From Haloferax marisrubri (GTDB taxonomy: Archaea; Halobacteriota; Halobacteria; Halobacteriales; Haloferacaceae): a DNA stretch of 64,000 nt. Location: the NCBI RefSeq assembly GCF_001469875.2, contig NZ_LOPW02000005.1:224100-288099 (forward strand), written 5' to 3'. A program made the position numbers and the translations under genes. This document shows, one piece after another, positions 42,082 to 51,489 of this stretch. A model generated the notes under the pieces. That model was not told the DNA's origin. It saw only the letters and a list, made by a program, of their open reading frames with translations, and did not search any database. Within the stretch, counting starts at the first letter, position 1. Each line of letters starts with the position of its first letter.

Positions 42082-43730
42082 TATGCTGTCACCTCTTCGT
42101 TGCCGAGTTCGCGCGCGTCGAGTTCGCCGAGGACCGCGCGGAGGAAGCCGAGGAACGGCGGGCTCGCGCGGTCGGGTCGAGAGCGGAACTCGGGGTGGAA
42201 CTGCGTCCCGAAGAAGAACGGGTGGTCGGTCAGTTCGAGAATCTCCATGCGGTTTTCGGCGCGGCCGGAGAAGCGGAGCCCCTCGGATTCGAGTTCGTCG
42301 ATGAGTTCGGGGTTCACCTCGTAGCGGTGGCGGTGACGCTCCGTACAGGAGGTGTCGCCGTACACCGCCTCCGCGAGCGTGCCGGCTTCGATGTCGGTGT
42401 CGTGCGCGCCGAGGCGCATCGTGCCGCCCATCTCGTCGACCTCGTACTGCTCGGGCAGGAGGTCGATGACCGGATACGGCGTGTCGGGGTCGAGTTCGGC
42501 CGAGTGGGCGTCCTCGTGGCCGAGGACGTTTCGGGCCTGCTCGACGACGGCCATCTGAAAGCCCAGACAGAGGCCGAGGAAGGGAACGTCGTTCTCGCGG
42601 GCGTAGCGGATGGCCTCGATTTTGCCGCCGGTTCCGCGGGAGCCGAAGCCGCCGGGGACGACGACGCCGTCGGCGTCCTTCAGGCGCTCTTCGTGCTTGT
42701 CGAGCATCTCGTCGGAGTCGACCCAGAGGATGTTCACGTCGACGCCGCACTCGATGCCCGCGTGCTTGAGCGCCTCGTGGATGGACATGTAGGCGTCTTC
42801 GAGGGCGTACTTACCGACGAGCGCGATATCGACCGAGCCGGTCCGGTCGGCCGTGACGAGTTCGCGCCAGCGGCTGTCGCGGTCTTCCTTCGGCAGCGCC
42901 TCGTCGGCGATGCCGAGGCGTTCCATGACGTACTCGTCGAGGCCCTCCTCTTCGACCATCAGCGGGACGTGGTAGATGTCCGGCACGTCGGGGTTGGAGA
43001 ACACGGCGGCGTCCGGCACGTCGCAGAACTGCGCGATTTTGGTCTTCGTCTCCGGTTCGAGTTTGTCGTCGGCGCGGCCGACGAGGATGTCCGGCTGGAG
43101 GCCGATGCTCCGAAGCTCCTTGACGGAGTGCTGGGTTGGCTTCGTCTTCTGCTCGCCGTTCTTCGAGTAGGGGACGAGCGTGACGTGCGTAAACAGCACG
43201 TCGCCGTCTTCCTCCTCGGAGGCGAACTGGCGGAGCGATTCGAGGAACGGCATCGACTCGATGTCGCCGACGGTGCCGCCGACCTCGACGAGACACACGT
43301 CGGTGCCCTCGGCCGCCTCGCGGATGCGGCGCTTGATGTCCTCCGTGACGTGCGGGATAATCTGGACCGTCTTCCCGAGGTAGTCGCCGGCGCGCTCCTT
43401 CTGGATGACGTGCTGGTAGGTCTTGCCCGTCGTGATGTTGTGGTCGGCGGTCATGTCGATACCCAGGAACCGCTCGTAGTTCCCGAGGTCCAAGTCGACT
43501 TCAGCGCCGTCTTTCAGGACGTACACCTCCCCGTGCTCGTAGGGGTTCATGGTCCCGGCGTCGACGTTCAGGTACGGGTCTATCTTGACCGCGGTGACGT
43601 CGAACCCGGCGTTCTTCAGGAGTCGCCCGGTGCTCGCGGCCGTGATACCCTTCCCGAGGCCGGACATGACACCCCCGGTTACGAAAATGAACTTGCGCCC
43701 CATCTCTGGGTCGTATTCGTCCGTCGGCAT
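42081..43730 (-). CDS. pyrG: CTP synthase
   Basis: PyrG makes CTP from UTP and glutamine. The 549-residue protein has the ATP-binding [19 protein letters not shown] near the start, then the C-terminal class I amidotransferase with GLCLGFQMA (nucleophile Cys) and FHPEFRSRP (His-Glu). Full normal length. It heads the operon pyrG-guaAb-DUF7126. A TATA-like box lies at 43751-43760, about 26 nt before the ATG at 43730. Pairing CTP and GMP synthesis is a haloarchaeal arrangement. Confidence 0.96.
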   Translation of the reverse strand: MPTDEYDPEMGRKFIFVTGGVMSGLGKGITAASTGRLLKNAGFDVTAVKIDPYLNVDAGTMNPYEHGEVYVLKDGAEVDLDLGNYERFLGIDMTADHNITTGKTYQHVIQKERAGDYLGKTVQIIPHVTEDIKRRIREAAEGTDVCLVEVGGTVGDIESMPFLESLRQFASEEEDGDVLFTHVTLVPYSKNGEQKTKPTQHSVKELRSIGLQPDILVGRADDKLEPETKTKIAQFCDVPDAAVFSNPDVPDIYHVPLMVEEEGLDEYVMERLGIADEALPKEDRDSRWRELVTADRTGSVDIALVGKYALEDAYMSIHEALKHAGIECGVDVNILWVDSDEMLDKHEERLKDADGVVVPGGFGSRGTGGKIEAIRYARENDVPFLGLCLGFQMAVVEQARNVLGHEDAHSAELDPDTPYPVIDLLPEQYEVDEMGGTMRLGAHDTDIEAGTLAEAVYGDTSCTERHRHRYEVNPELIDELESEGLRFSGRAENRMEILELTDHPFFFGTQFHPEFRSRPDRASPPFLGFLRAVLGELDARELGNEEVTA

Positions 43731-43750
43731 ACTGACCGTGTGCGAGCGTA

Positions 43751-43760
43751 CTTCAAAACC
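43751..43760 (-). promoter_or_regulatory. TATA-like box of the pyrG operon
   Basis: CTTCAAAACC on the plus strand (GGTTTTGAAG on the minus) is centred about 26 nt before the pyrG ATG. Confidence 0.45.
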
Positions 43761-43865
43761 ATTTCGGAGGGAACATCGTGTGCCAGAGCACCGCACGCAC
43801 TCGAATCCGAGAGAATCGCGCGACGGCGACGCGGCGACGACCGCGACGCGACGGCGTCCGGCCGG

Positions 43866-44423
43866 TCAGTCCAGCCTTTTAATGACTCGCGCCGGGTTGC
43901 CGCCGACGACCACCGAGTCCGGCACGTCTTTCGTCACGACCGCGCCGGAGGCGACCACCACGTCGTCGCCGATGGTAACGCCGGGGTTGACGACCGCCCG
44001 CCCCCCGAGCCACGCGTTGTCGCCGATGGTCACCGGCTCCCCCGACTCAGGGCCCTTGATTCGCTCCGCGGCGTCGAGCGGGTGGGTCGCGGTGTAGACG
44101 TGGACGCCCGGCGCGAGCTGGCAGTTGTCGCCGATAGTGATGGGACACACGTCGAGGAAGACGCAGTCGAAGTTGGCGAAGAAGCTCTCGCCGACGCGGA
44201 CGTTGTAGCCGTAGTCACAGCGGAACGTCGGCTCGATTTCGAACGAGTCGCCGACCTCCCCGAACAGTTCCCGAATCAACTCCTCGCGGCGCTCGGTCTG
44301 GGTCTCGTCGGTCTCGTTGAACAGGCGCGTGAGTCGGCGCGCGCGCTTTCGCTCCGCGACGAGTTCCGGGTCGCTCGCGTCGTACGGGTCGCCCGCGAGC
44401 ATCTTCTCCTTCTCGGAGGGCAT
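43866..44423 (-). CDS. Hexapeptide-repeat O-acetyltransferase (maltose/galactoside acetyltransferase family)
   Basis: The 185-residue left-handed beta-helix enzyme has the Mac-domain N-terminus ([20 protein letters not shown]). Hexapeptide repeats with the acetyl-CoA site [14 protein letters not shown] and [20 protein letters not shown] follow, ending [12 protein letters not shown]. It acetylates sugars or similar acceptors. Start at 44423 gives the standard family N-terminus. Divergent from the aldo/keto reductase at 44512 with 88 bp between. Confidence 0.9.
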   Translation of the reverse strand: MPSEKEKMLAGDPYDASDPELVAERKRARRLTRLFNETDETQTERREELIRELFGEVGDSFEIEPTFRCDYGYNVRVGESFFANFDCVFLDVCPITIGDNCQLAPGVHVYTATHPLDAAERIKGPESGEPVTIGDNAWLGGRAVVNPGVTIGDDVVVASGAVVTKDVPDSVVVGGNPARVIKRLD

Positions 44424-44511
44424 ACCCCCGATGACTGGCGGGCCGGTGGTAAGTGTATCCACGACTTCCGCAACCGCAGGATTTGACTCGCCCGCCCACG
44501 ACCACCCGTGC

Positions 44512-45312
44512 ATGAAGGACTTCCCGCGACTCGGCTTCGGGACGTACAAACTCGAAGACCGCGACGAATGTGTCGAGGCCGTAAAGACCGCCCTCGACGT
44601 GGGCTACCGCCACGTCGATACGGCCCAGATGTACCACAACGAGGAGTTCGTCGGCGAGGGCCTCGCCGAATCGGACGTGGACATCGACGACGTGTTCGTG
44701 GCGACGAAGCTCGACACCGACAACCTCGGCTACGACGACGTGCTGGAGACGGCCCGCGAGTCCGCCGAAAAGCTCGGCGTCGATACCATCGACCTGCTGT
44801 ACGTCCACTGGCCGCTCGACAGCTACGACGAGGACGAGACGCTCGCGGCCCTCGACGAACTCGTCGAGGAGGGCGTCATCGCCAACGTCGGCCTGAGCAA
44901 CTTCCGACCCGACCAGCTCGAATCGGCCATCGAGACGCTCGACGCGCCGGTGTTCGCCCACCAGGTCGAGATGCATCCGATGCTCCAGCAGACCGAACTC
45001 CGCGAGTTCGCCGCGGAACACGACCACCGACTGGTCGCCTACTCGCCCATCGCGCGCAACCAGGTCGCCGACGAGGAAGTCATCGTCGACATCGCCGAGA
45101 AGCACGACGCCTCGCCCGCGCAGGTCGCCCTCGCGTGGCTCATCGAGAAGGGCGCGACGCCCATACCGAAGGCCGCCTCGCCCGACCACATCCGCGACAA
45201 CTTCGCCGCGCTCGACCTCGACCTCGACGACGAGGACGTGGCCGCCATCGACGGCCTCGATTCGACCCACCGTATCGTCGACTTCGAGGAAGCGCCGTGG
45301 AACCACGCCTGA
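44512..45312 (+). CDS. Aldo/keto reductase (2,5-diketo-gluconate-reductase-like)
   Basis: The 266-residue AKR opens [11 protein letters not shown]. The catalytic Asp and Tyr are in [18 protein letters not shown] (about 35-52), the Lys in VATKLD (about 66) and the His in LLYVHWPLD (about 99). [12 protein letters not shown] and [14 protein letters not shown] are the cofactor-binding segments. The ATG at 44512 starts at the first beta strand and is the natural start. Substrate unknown. It is closer to the DkgA/B type than the AKR at 7513. Confidence 0.9.
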   Translation: MKDFPRLGFGTYKLEDRDECVEAVKTALDVGYRHVDTAQMYHNEEFVGEGLAESDVDIDDVFVATKLDTDNLGYDDVLETARESAEKLGVDTIDLLYVHWPLDSYDEDETLAALDELVEEGVIANVGLSNFRPDQLESAIETLDAPVFAHQVEMHPMLQQTELREFAAEHDHRLVAYSPIARNQVADEEVIVDIAEKHDASPAQVALAWLIEKGATPIPKAASPDHIRDNFAALDLDLDDEDVAAIDGLDSTHRIVDFEEAPWNHA

Positions 45313-45453
45313 GCTGAGCCGACCTGCGTCCGGCCGACTGCGGCGACGCTGAAATATCTATTTTCGTCGCGTACGACCGCTCTAAGTCTCGTATTTGTCG
45401 CCACGAATACCCTGTCAGAATGGGACGTGCGACCCCGACACAAACAGGGTGAA

Positions 45454-45461
45454 CATATATG
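45454..45461 (+). promoter_or_regulatory. TATA box of the 55-residue zinc-ribbon gene
   Basis: ACATATAT lies with its centre about 28 nt before the ATG at 45486. This favours that start and a leaderless mRNA over the ATG at 45459, which overlaps the box. Confidence 0.55.
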
Positions 45462-45485
45462 ATGGACTCACCCGTACTGGCGAAT

Positions 45486-45653
45486 ATGGCAACGGTGGTG
45501 GTGGTGTGCCCACACTGCGGACAGGAAGTGGAATCGAGATACGAGGGCGACGCCGACTTCGACGGTGTCAGACAGCGGTTGAAAAGCGAGTATCGCGTCG
45601 CGCGGCAGACCTGTCCGGTCTGTTCGAACCCGTACGACCTCCGTCGGGCCTAA
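45486..45653 (+). CDS. Small zinc-ribbon protein of 55 residues
   Basis: The protein has two CxxC pairs: VVVCPHCGQEV near the N-terminus and TCPVCSNPYD near the C-terminus, about 36 residues apart, a classical zinc-ribbon. It is a member of the very small zinc-finger protein group that is common in haloarchaea and mostly uncharacterised. No partner domain. It stands between the aldo/keto reductase and the convergent PEP carboxylase gene. Confidence 0.75.
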   Translation: MATVVVVCPHCGQEVESRYEGDADFDGVRQRLKSEYRVARQTCPVCSNPYDLRRA

Positions 45654-45719
45654 TCGGTCCCGGCGGCGCGGCGACGGAGTCCTCGGCGGGTGGCCGAGGG
45701 CGTCGGCGTCGCGTTCGCG

Positions 45720-48413
45720 TTATCCCGTGTTCTTCATCCCGGCGGCGATACCTTTGACGGTGAGCCGCAGGGTCCGTTCTTCCTCGTCGGTCCGGTGAGT
45801 CTGCGACAGCAGGTGGGTCTGCAACAGGTTCAGCGGGTCGACGTAGGGGTTACGGCGGCGGAGGCTCTCTTCGAGCCACTCGCGCTTCAGGAGGCTACTG
45901 CGCTCGCTGATGTCGAGCATGAGGCCCGTGGCGTCCTCGTACTCCTCGGTGAGGCGGGTGAAGAACTCCTCGCGGAGCTCCTCGTCGGCGAGGTTCGCGT
46001 ACTCCGTGGCGATTTCGAGGTCGGTGCGCGCCAGCGCCATCGCGGCGTTGTCGAACGTGCTGCGGAAGAACGCCCACTCGTCGTACATCTCGCGGAGGTC
46101 GTCCATGTCGCCGCCGTCTTCGAGGAAGGCGTTGACGCCGGCGGCCAGCGAGTACCAGCCGGGGAGGATACACCGCGACTGGGTCCACGAGAACACCCAC
46201 GGGATGGCGCGGAGGTCCTCGACACTTCGCTCGTCGGACCGAGAGGCCGGGCGGGAGCCGAGGTTGAGTTCTTCGATGACGGTGATGGGCGTCGCCTGCT
46301 CGAAGTAGGAGACGAAGCCGTCCGATTCGAGGAGGTTACGGTACTCCTCGCGCGCGGCGGCGGCCATGGTGTCCATGGCATCGACCCAGCGGTCGGGCAC
46401 CTCCTCCTCGGGCGTCCGAATCGCCTGCAGGCGGGCGCGAATCTGGGCGTTGAGCATCTGTTCGAGGTTCCGCTCCGCGATGCGCGGGTTGGCGTACTTC
46501 TCGGCGATGGCCTCGCCCTGCTCCGTGAACTTAATCTGCCCCGTGACGGTCTCGTTCGGGAGCGCGAGCATGGCCTCGTTCATCGGGCCGCCGCCGCGGG
46601 AGATAGAACCCCCGCGGCCGTGGAACAGCCGCATCGTCACGTCGAAGTCGTCGCAGATGTCGGCGAGGCGGCGCTGGTTCTTGTAGAGGTCCCAGTTGGC
46701 CGCGAGGAAGCCGTTTTCCTTGTTCGAGTCGGAGTAGCCCAGCATAATCTCCTGGACGTCGTTCCGGGCGGCGAGCGCCGTCCCGTAGGCCTCGTTCTCG
46801 AACAGCGTGCCCATGATGCGGCGCGCGCCGTTGAGCGCCGACTCGGTTTCGAGGAGCGGGACCACGTCGATACCGCAGTGGTCGGGCAGGGAGACGACGC
46901 CCGCCTGGTCGGCGAGGAACAGCACTTCGAGGACGTGCGACGGCTCCTCGGTCATCGAGATGCAGTAGGTGTCGATAGCGCCGACGCCGTACTCGCGCTG
47001 CCACTCGCCGAGCTTTCGGAAGCGGCGGAGGACGCGCTCGGCCGTCTCCGACACGTCGCCGGGGTCTTCGAGGTCGACGACCGGCTCGTCCTGCAGAATC
47101 GCGTCCGTGAGGAGTTCGACGCGCTCCGCCTCGGAACTGCCGTAGTAGTCGAGGCCCTCGTGGGCCAGCGCCTCGTGGACGGCCTCGGTGTGGTTCTCCT
47201 GGTGGTCGCGGAGGTCGAGGCTGGCGAGGGTGAAGCCGAACGTGTCGACCTGCCGCATCAGGGGTTCGACGTACACGTCGGCGACCTGCGCCGCGCCGGT
47301 CCGGCGGAGGCTGGCGTCGACGACTTCGAGGTCGGCCAGTAGCTCGCTCTCGTCCGCGTAGCCGTTCGGACGCACGTCCTCGACGCGGCGGAGCCGCTCG
47401 CGCATCAGCTTGAGCTTCTGGCGGTACGGCTCGTTGGGGTAGCGCTCGTCGGCCTCGTCGGCGACGACGGGGAGGAGTTCGCGGTCGGCCTTCAGCGAGC
47501 GTTCGAGCTCGTGGCCGGGGTCGATTCGTGTCGCGTCTTGACTCAGCACACCGGAGAGACGCTTGAGCGAGTCGCTGTACTTCTCGAGGGCGACGCTACG
47601 CTGGCGTTCGAGCGTGTCCTCTGTCACCTCGGGCGTGACGAAGGGGTTGCCGTCGCGGTCGGAGCCGGCCCACGACCGGAACTCGAACAGCTTCGGCACG
47701 TCGAGGCCGGGGTACTCGGCGCGGAGTTCCTCTTCGAGTTCCTCGTACACCTCGCCGACCACGTCGAACAGCGTGTTTTCGAGGTACCACTGAACGTTGC
47801 GGGCCTCGTCGGTCGGCTCGGGGCGGCGGTCGCGGACCTGCGAGGTCTGCCAGAGGCTCGTGACCTCGGCGACGACGTGCCGCCACTCCTGGTCGTGTTC
47901 GAGGTCGGTGAGGCGGCGCTCGTCGAGCGTCTCCAGCCGGTTGGCGATGGAGCGGAGCTTCGATTTCACCGTCTTTCGGCGGGCCTCTGTCGGGTGCGCC
48001 GTGAACGTCGGCTCGATGAGCACGTCTTCGAGGACTCGTCCCAGAAGCTCTTCGTCGACCTCCTCGTCGTCCAGCGCGTCGAGCGTGTCGAGGATACCGT
48101 CTTCGAGCGTCCCCTCTTGGGACGCCTCGCGGATGACGCGAACGCGTTCGCGCTCCTCGGCGAGGTTGATGAGTTCGAAGTAGGTCGTGAACGCGCGGGC
48201 GACGACGCTCTCGCGTTCCGGTTCCAGGTCGCCGACCACGTCGTAGAGCCGCTCGCGCGAGCCGGACTCGCCCTTCCGGTAGGCGATGGCCGCCTGTCGA
48301 AGCTCTTCGACCGTCTCGAACGACGCCGTCGACGTCTGCGCTTCGAGCACGTCCCCGAGCAACGCCCCCAGCTCGCGAACATCTTGCCGCACGTCTCTGG
48401 TGTGCAATCGCAT
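45720..48413 (-). CDS. ppc: Phosphoenolpyruvate carboxylase
   Basis: Ppc fixes bicarbonate onto PEP to refill oxaloacetate. The 897-residue protein has the N-terminal FTAHPTEARRKTV (catalytic His), DSNKENGFLAANWDLYK in GYSDSNKE form, FHGRGGSISRGGGP (Gly-rich loop) and the C-terminal KGIAAGMKNTG that closes all PEPCs. The length is the usual bacterial-type one. The start ATG at 48413 is supported by a TATA-like box at 48437; the frame further upstream is not conserved in character. Confidence 0.96.
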   Translation of the reverse strand: MRLHTRDVRQDVRELGALLGDVLEAQTSTASFETVEELRQAAIAYRKGESGSRERLYDVVGDLEPERESVVARAFTTYFELINLAEERERVRVIREASQEGTLEDGILDTLDALDDEEVDEELLGRVLEDVLIEPTFTAHPTEARRKTVKSKLRSIANRLETLDERRLTDLEHDQEWRHVVAEVTSLWQTSQVRDRRPEPTDEARNVQWYLENTLFDVVGEVYEELEEELRAEYPGLDVPKLFEFRSWAGSDRDGNPFVTPEVTEDTLERQRSVALEKYSDSLKRLSGVLSQDATRIDPGHELERSLKADRELLPVVADEADERYPNEPYRQKLKLMRERLRRVEDVRPNGYADESELLADLEVVDASLRRTGAAQVADVYVEPLMRQVDTFGFTLASLDLRDHQENHTEAVHEALAHEGLDYYGSSEAERVELLTDAILQDEPVVDLEDPGDVSETAERVLRRFRKLGEWQREYGVGAIDTYCISMTEEPSHVLEVLFLADQAGVVSLPDHCGIDVVPLLETESALNGARRIMGTLFENEAYGTALAARNDVQEIMLGYSDSNKENGFLAANWDLYKNQRRLADICDDFDVTMRLFHGRGGSISRGGGPMNEAMLALPNETVTGQIKFTEQGEAIAEKYANPRIAERNLEQMLNAQIRARLQAIRTPEEEVPDRWVDAMDTMAAAAREEYRNLLESDGFVSYFEQATPITVIEELNLGSRPASRSDERSVEDLRAIPWVFSWTQSRCILPGWYSLAAGVNAFLEDGGDMDDLREMYDEWAFFRSTFDNAAMALARTDLEIATEYANLADEELREEFFTRLTEEYEDATGLMLDISERSSLLKREWLEESLRRRNPYVDPLNLLQTHLLSQTHRTDEEERTLRLTVKGIAAGMKNTG

Positions 48414-48436
48414 CGTACTCGGATACGAGTAGCACA

Positions 48437-48446
48437 TTCTAAAAGG
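48437..48446 (-). promoter_or_regulatory. TATA-like box of ppc
   Basis: TTCTAAAAGG on the plus strand (CCTTTTAGAA on the minus) is centred about 29 nt before the ppc ATG. A TACTC-N6-GAGTA dyad (48416-48431) lies between it and the start. Confidence 0.5.
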
Positions 48447-48637
48447 CCACGAGTAACGTCGAAAATTTGCCCGGAAGTGGGTTCTAAACGAACGTTCCGA
48501 ACGTTTCGTCCATTTTTCGCCGGGTGAAGAATTCCGTCCGTTCGCGAGGGCGAACCCCTTCGCTGGCGGCCGTTTCGTGGGGTGTACTAACACGGTGGAT
48601 TCGTCACGCTTTTACTGGCCGGGTCGAAGGTGAGAGT

Positions 48638-49483
48638 ATGAGCGATAGCGACAAGTACCCCGCCGATTCGGGTCGCCGTCGGTTCGTCAAGGGCGTCGTC
48701 GGGGGAGCGGCGCTCGCGGGCGTGGGAACGACAGGCGCGGCTGCCATCAACAGCGCAACGTCATCCACCGGTTCCGGTGGCGGTCCGACGCAGGCGTACG
48801 CCATCGAGAACACCGGCGGTCCCGCACCGCGCGGCATGCCACAGATTCCGATCGAAATCGACGACGAGGGCTACATCCGCGGCGTCTGGCCCGAGGTCCA
48901 GACCGTCACCCAGAACGGTGTGGATGTCGAACTCGCAATCACCGAGGACTACCAGGGCACGGGCGTCACCTACTCGCAGGACTGGTTCCAGTACTGCGGC
49001 GTCCAGACCTACGAAGGCCTGAACCCGGGGTTCGAGGCGGACAACTACTTCCGCTCCGACAACGGCGGCTACGACTGGCAGTCCGAGACCTACAGCGCCG
49101 GTGACCGCCTGAACGTCAACGACTTCGACGAGTACGAATCGTGGGGCAACGGCATCGGACAGGCCGGCATCGGGATGCCCGCGACCGGCACGTGGCGCTC
49201 GCAGGACACCGAGGACACGATACCGATTCAGGTAATCCGCTCGACGCGCATCGAGGAGGCCGCACAGGACAACGACTGGCTCGCCGCCTCGACGGACCAG
49301 GGCGTCATCGCGTGGCTCAACAAGTGTACGCACTTCTGCTGTGTCCCCGGCTACAAGCAGGCGGCCAGCTCCGCCACGTTCGGCGGCGAAGACGGCGTCT
49401 ACTGCCAGTGCCACCAGTCCGTCTACGACCCCTTCACTATCGTCGAGACGCTCTTTACGGCGCTGCCGCGCCCGAGCGAGTAA
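48638..49483 (+). CDS. Rieske iron-sulfur protein (cytochrome bc-type subunit), Tat-exported
   Basis: The 281-residue protein has a Tat signal (GRRRFVKGVVGGAALAGVG) and a C-terminal Rieske domain with CTHFCC and CQCHQSVYDPF, binding a 2Fe-2S cluster through two Cys and two His. The middle ~150 residues hold a Tyr/Asp-rich part. Haloarchaeal bc1-like complexes contain such a Rieske protein, transferring electrons to a blue copper halocyanin. No cytochrome b or halocyanin gene is adjacent. A TATA-like GCTTTTAC lies at about 48608, fitting the ATG. Confidence 0.87.
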   Translation: MSDSDKYPADSGRRRFVKGVVGGAALAGVGTTGAAAINSATSSTGSGGGPTQAYAIENTGGPAPRGMPQIPIEIDDEGYIRGVWPEVQTVTQNGVDVELAITEDYQGTGVTYSQDWFQYCGVQTYEGLNPGFEADNYFRSDNGGYDWQSETYSAGDRLNVNDFDEYESWGNGIGQAGIGMPATGTWRSQDTEDTIPIQVIRSTRIEEAAQDNDWLAASTDQGVIAWLNKCTHFCCVPGYKQAASSATFGGEDGVYCQCHQSVYDPFTIVETLFTALPRPSE

Positions 49484-49723
49484 CGACCCTCGAAGCCGCC
49501 CTCCCGCTTCGAGTCCGACCGCGACACGTTCCCGTCTCTCGATTTTCTCTCAGCCTCGAACGACCCGTTTTCGCCTCTGACGAGCGGTTCTCCCGGGCTC
49601 GACGTCCAGCCGCGTCTCGCCGACGGACCCGCGGCTCGCGGGACTCGGGTTCCGATTCGAGAATTGAACGGAGAACCGGCGTCGCTTCGTTCCGGTGCTT
49701 CGATGCGCCGACGTGCCGACGCG

Positions 49724-49987
49724 CTAGCCGCCGCTGACCGGCGGGAACAGCGCGAGTTCGTCGCCGGCGGCGGCGTCCTCGCCGAGCGCGGCGGCCTCGC
49801 CGTTCCGGAGGACGTTGATGTGGTCGTACAGTTCGCCGTCGTCGCCGAACACCCGCGATTCGAGCGCCGGATGCGCCCCGACGAGGGCGTCGAGCGCGTC
49901 GCCGACCGTCGCGTCGCCGTCGACGTTGACTCGGACGGTGCGCGCGCCGGCGACTTCCGCGAGGTCGGCGAACAACTTCCACTCCAT
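49724..49987 (-). CDS. samp1: Ubiquitin-like small archaeal modifier protein SAMP1
   Basis: The 87-residue beta-grasp protein starts MEWKLFADLAEVAGARTVRV and ends LFPPVSGG. I recognise it as SAMP1 of Haloferax (near identical to the sequence I recall for H. volcanii HVO_2619). The di-Gly end is activated by the E1-like UbaA and conjugated to lysines, or thiocarboxylated to give sulfur for molybdopterin (MoaD-like). The ATG at 49987 fits that; upstream codons would add 9 residues. It is 23 bp downstream of the RCK_C membrane gene on the same strand, possibly the last gene of that transcript. Confidence 0.95.
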   Translation of the reverse strand: MEWKLFADLAEVAGARTVRVNVDGDATVGDALDALVGAHPALESRVFGDDGELYDHINVLRNGEAAALGEDAAAGDELALFPPVSGG

Positions 49988-50010
49988 ACTCCCGTCTCGT
50001 CGCCCGGCGC

Positions 50011-51489
50011 TCATGAGGATTGCGCCCCGGACGACCGCGACGCGTCACCGTCGGGGCCGGACCCGTCGTTTTCGTCGCCGTTGTCGTCGTCACCGCCGTC
50101 GGTCCGACCCGTGTCCGTCGTCGCTCGGCGTTCGACCTTCCGGAGGACTTCCGGCCGGCCGACGACGTACAGCGTGTCGCCGGCCGCCAGTTCGCGTCCT
50201 CGGCCGGGAATCGCGTCCACCGGGCGGTTCGCAGACCGAATGGCGACGACGGTCGTGTCCACGTCCGAGACCGTCAGTCCGTCGAGGTCGGCACCGGGCG
50301 CGACGGTGGTGACCGCCATCGTCTCGTCGGCGTTCCGCAGGAGCGACGCGAACTCGCGGTCGACGTGGGGGTCCGCGGGGAGCGTCACGAGCCGGTACTG
50401 CTCGCCGCTCGTGAGGCGGTCGGCGTCCTCCGCGTCGAGGGCGACGGTCGCCACGTCGTCGGCGACGCCGCGGAGTTCGCCGAAGGCGACGCGAGTCGGC
50501 GCGGCCGGCGCGTCGGTCCCGCCGTCGGACAGCGAGCCGGTGCCGGTTCCACCGGCGGGCGTCTCGGTCGATTCCGCGGTGGACGACTCGGCGGCGGGCG
50601 ATTCGACCGCGTCGGTCGCGCCCGCGACGGTGTCGCCCGACGGGTCGTTCTCGTCGCCGTCCGCGTCCGGCTTCGGAACCGACCAGACCTGCACGGGGTC
50701 GCCGGCGGCCGCGCCGGAGCCGGGGTCGCCGCGAATCGCGACCGCGACGGTGCCGGGCGCGAGAGTCGGTCCGAGGCCAGCCGCGCGACTGCCGAGCGCG
50801 AGATAGGACACCTCGCTCCCCTCGGGTTCGAACTCCACGTCGACGTGGCCGACGCCGTGGTCGTCCTTGATGCGCGTCGCGAGTCGGTCGCGGAGTTCGG
50901 CCTCGCTGAGCCGCCGGGGGAACAACAGCGTCTTGCCGCTCAGTTGGGTCTTGACGGCCTCGCCGACGGGGTCGTACCCCTCGATGTCGCCGATGTCCTC
51001 GGGGAGCGTCACCGACGTGACGCGGCCGACGGTCCGGACGAGTCGGCTCACGTCGGCGTCGAGTTCCTTCGCGCCCGCGACGGCGAACACGTCGGTCGCG
51101 AGTCGGTCGCCGGCGAAGCGGCCGACTGGGGCGATGAGGGCTCCACCAGCGAGCGACGCGATGTTGAACAGCACGGTGTCCAGTTGGAACACGTCGGTCT
51201 CGGTGCCGGTGGTGAACGCGCCGAACAGGCCGACGGTGTTCAGGTAGAGCGCGACGACCGCACCGCCGAACAGCACCGCCAGCGCCCGCGGGATTATCTC
51301 GCGGGTGTACCAGCGGTAAAGCAGCGAGGCGACCGCCGAGACGACGAACGCGCCGACGACGAGACCGACGAGTCGGAGCACCTGCAGGACGAGCGAGTCG
51401 TCCGCGGGCGGAATCGAGACCTGCCCGATGGTCGCCGACTGCCCGACCGCCGCGAACAGGTCGGCGGCGGCGGCGAGCAACGCCGACAT
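50011..51489 (-). CDS. Membrane protein with C-terminal TrkA-C (RCK_C) domain, second of a tandem pair
   Basis: The 492-residue protein has three N-terminal TM segments (LVLQVLRLVGLVVGAFVVSAVA, ALAVLFGGAVVALYLNTVG, and a third at about 90-115). A soluble region follows with VTLPEDIGDIEGYDPV, a long acidic Gly/Thr/Ser-rich linker, and a C-terminal RCK_C-like domain (LDGLTVSDVDTTVVAIRSAN, then GDTLYVVGRPE). There is no RCK_N NAD-binding part. It may be a regulatory subunit of a K+ channel. The ATG overlaps the stop of the upstream paralogue in an ATGA junction. Confidence 0.82.
   Translation of the reverse strand: MSALLAAAADLFAAVGQSATIGQVSIPPADDSLVLQVLRLVGLVVGAFVVSAVASLLYRWYTREIIPRALAVLFGGAVVALYLNTVGLFGAFTTGTETDVFQLDTVLFNIASLAGGALIAPVGRFAGDRLATDVFAVAGAKELDADVSRLVRTVGRVTSVTLPEDIGDIEGYDPVGEAVKTQLSGKTLLFPRRLSEAELRDRLATRIKDDHGVGHVDVEFEPEGSEVSYLALGSRAAGLGPTLAPGTVAVAIRGDPGSGAAAGDPVQVWSVPKPDADGDENDPSGDTVAGATDAVESPAAESSTAESTETPAGGTGTGSLSDGGTDAPAAPTRVAFGELRGVADDVATVALDAEDADRLTSGEQYRLVTLPADPHVDREFASLLRNADETMAVTTVAPGADLDGLTVSDVDTTVVAIRSANRPVDAIPGRGRELAAGDTLYVVGRPEVLRKVERRATTDTGRTDGGDDDNGDENDGSGPDGDASRSSGAQSS

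Noticed and set aside
42195..44486. Long plus-strand frame opposite pyrG and the acetyltransferase
   Set aside because: Its product is Val/Arg/Asp-biased without motifs, while pyrG on the other strand is unmistakable.
48416..48431. TACTC-N6-GAGTA dyad before ppc as an operator
   Set aside because: A 5-bp dyad with a 6-nt spacer is expected by chance in a window this size; kept only as a note on the promoter.
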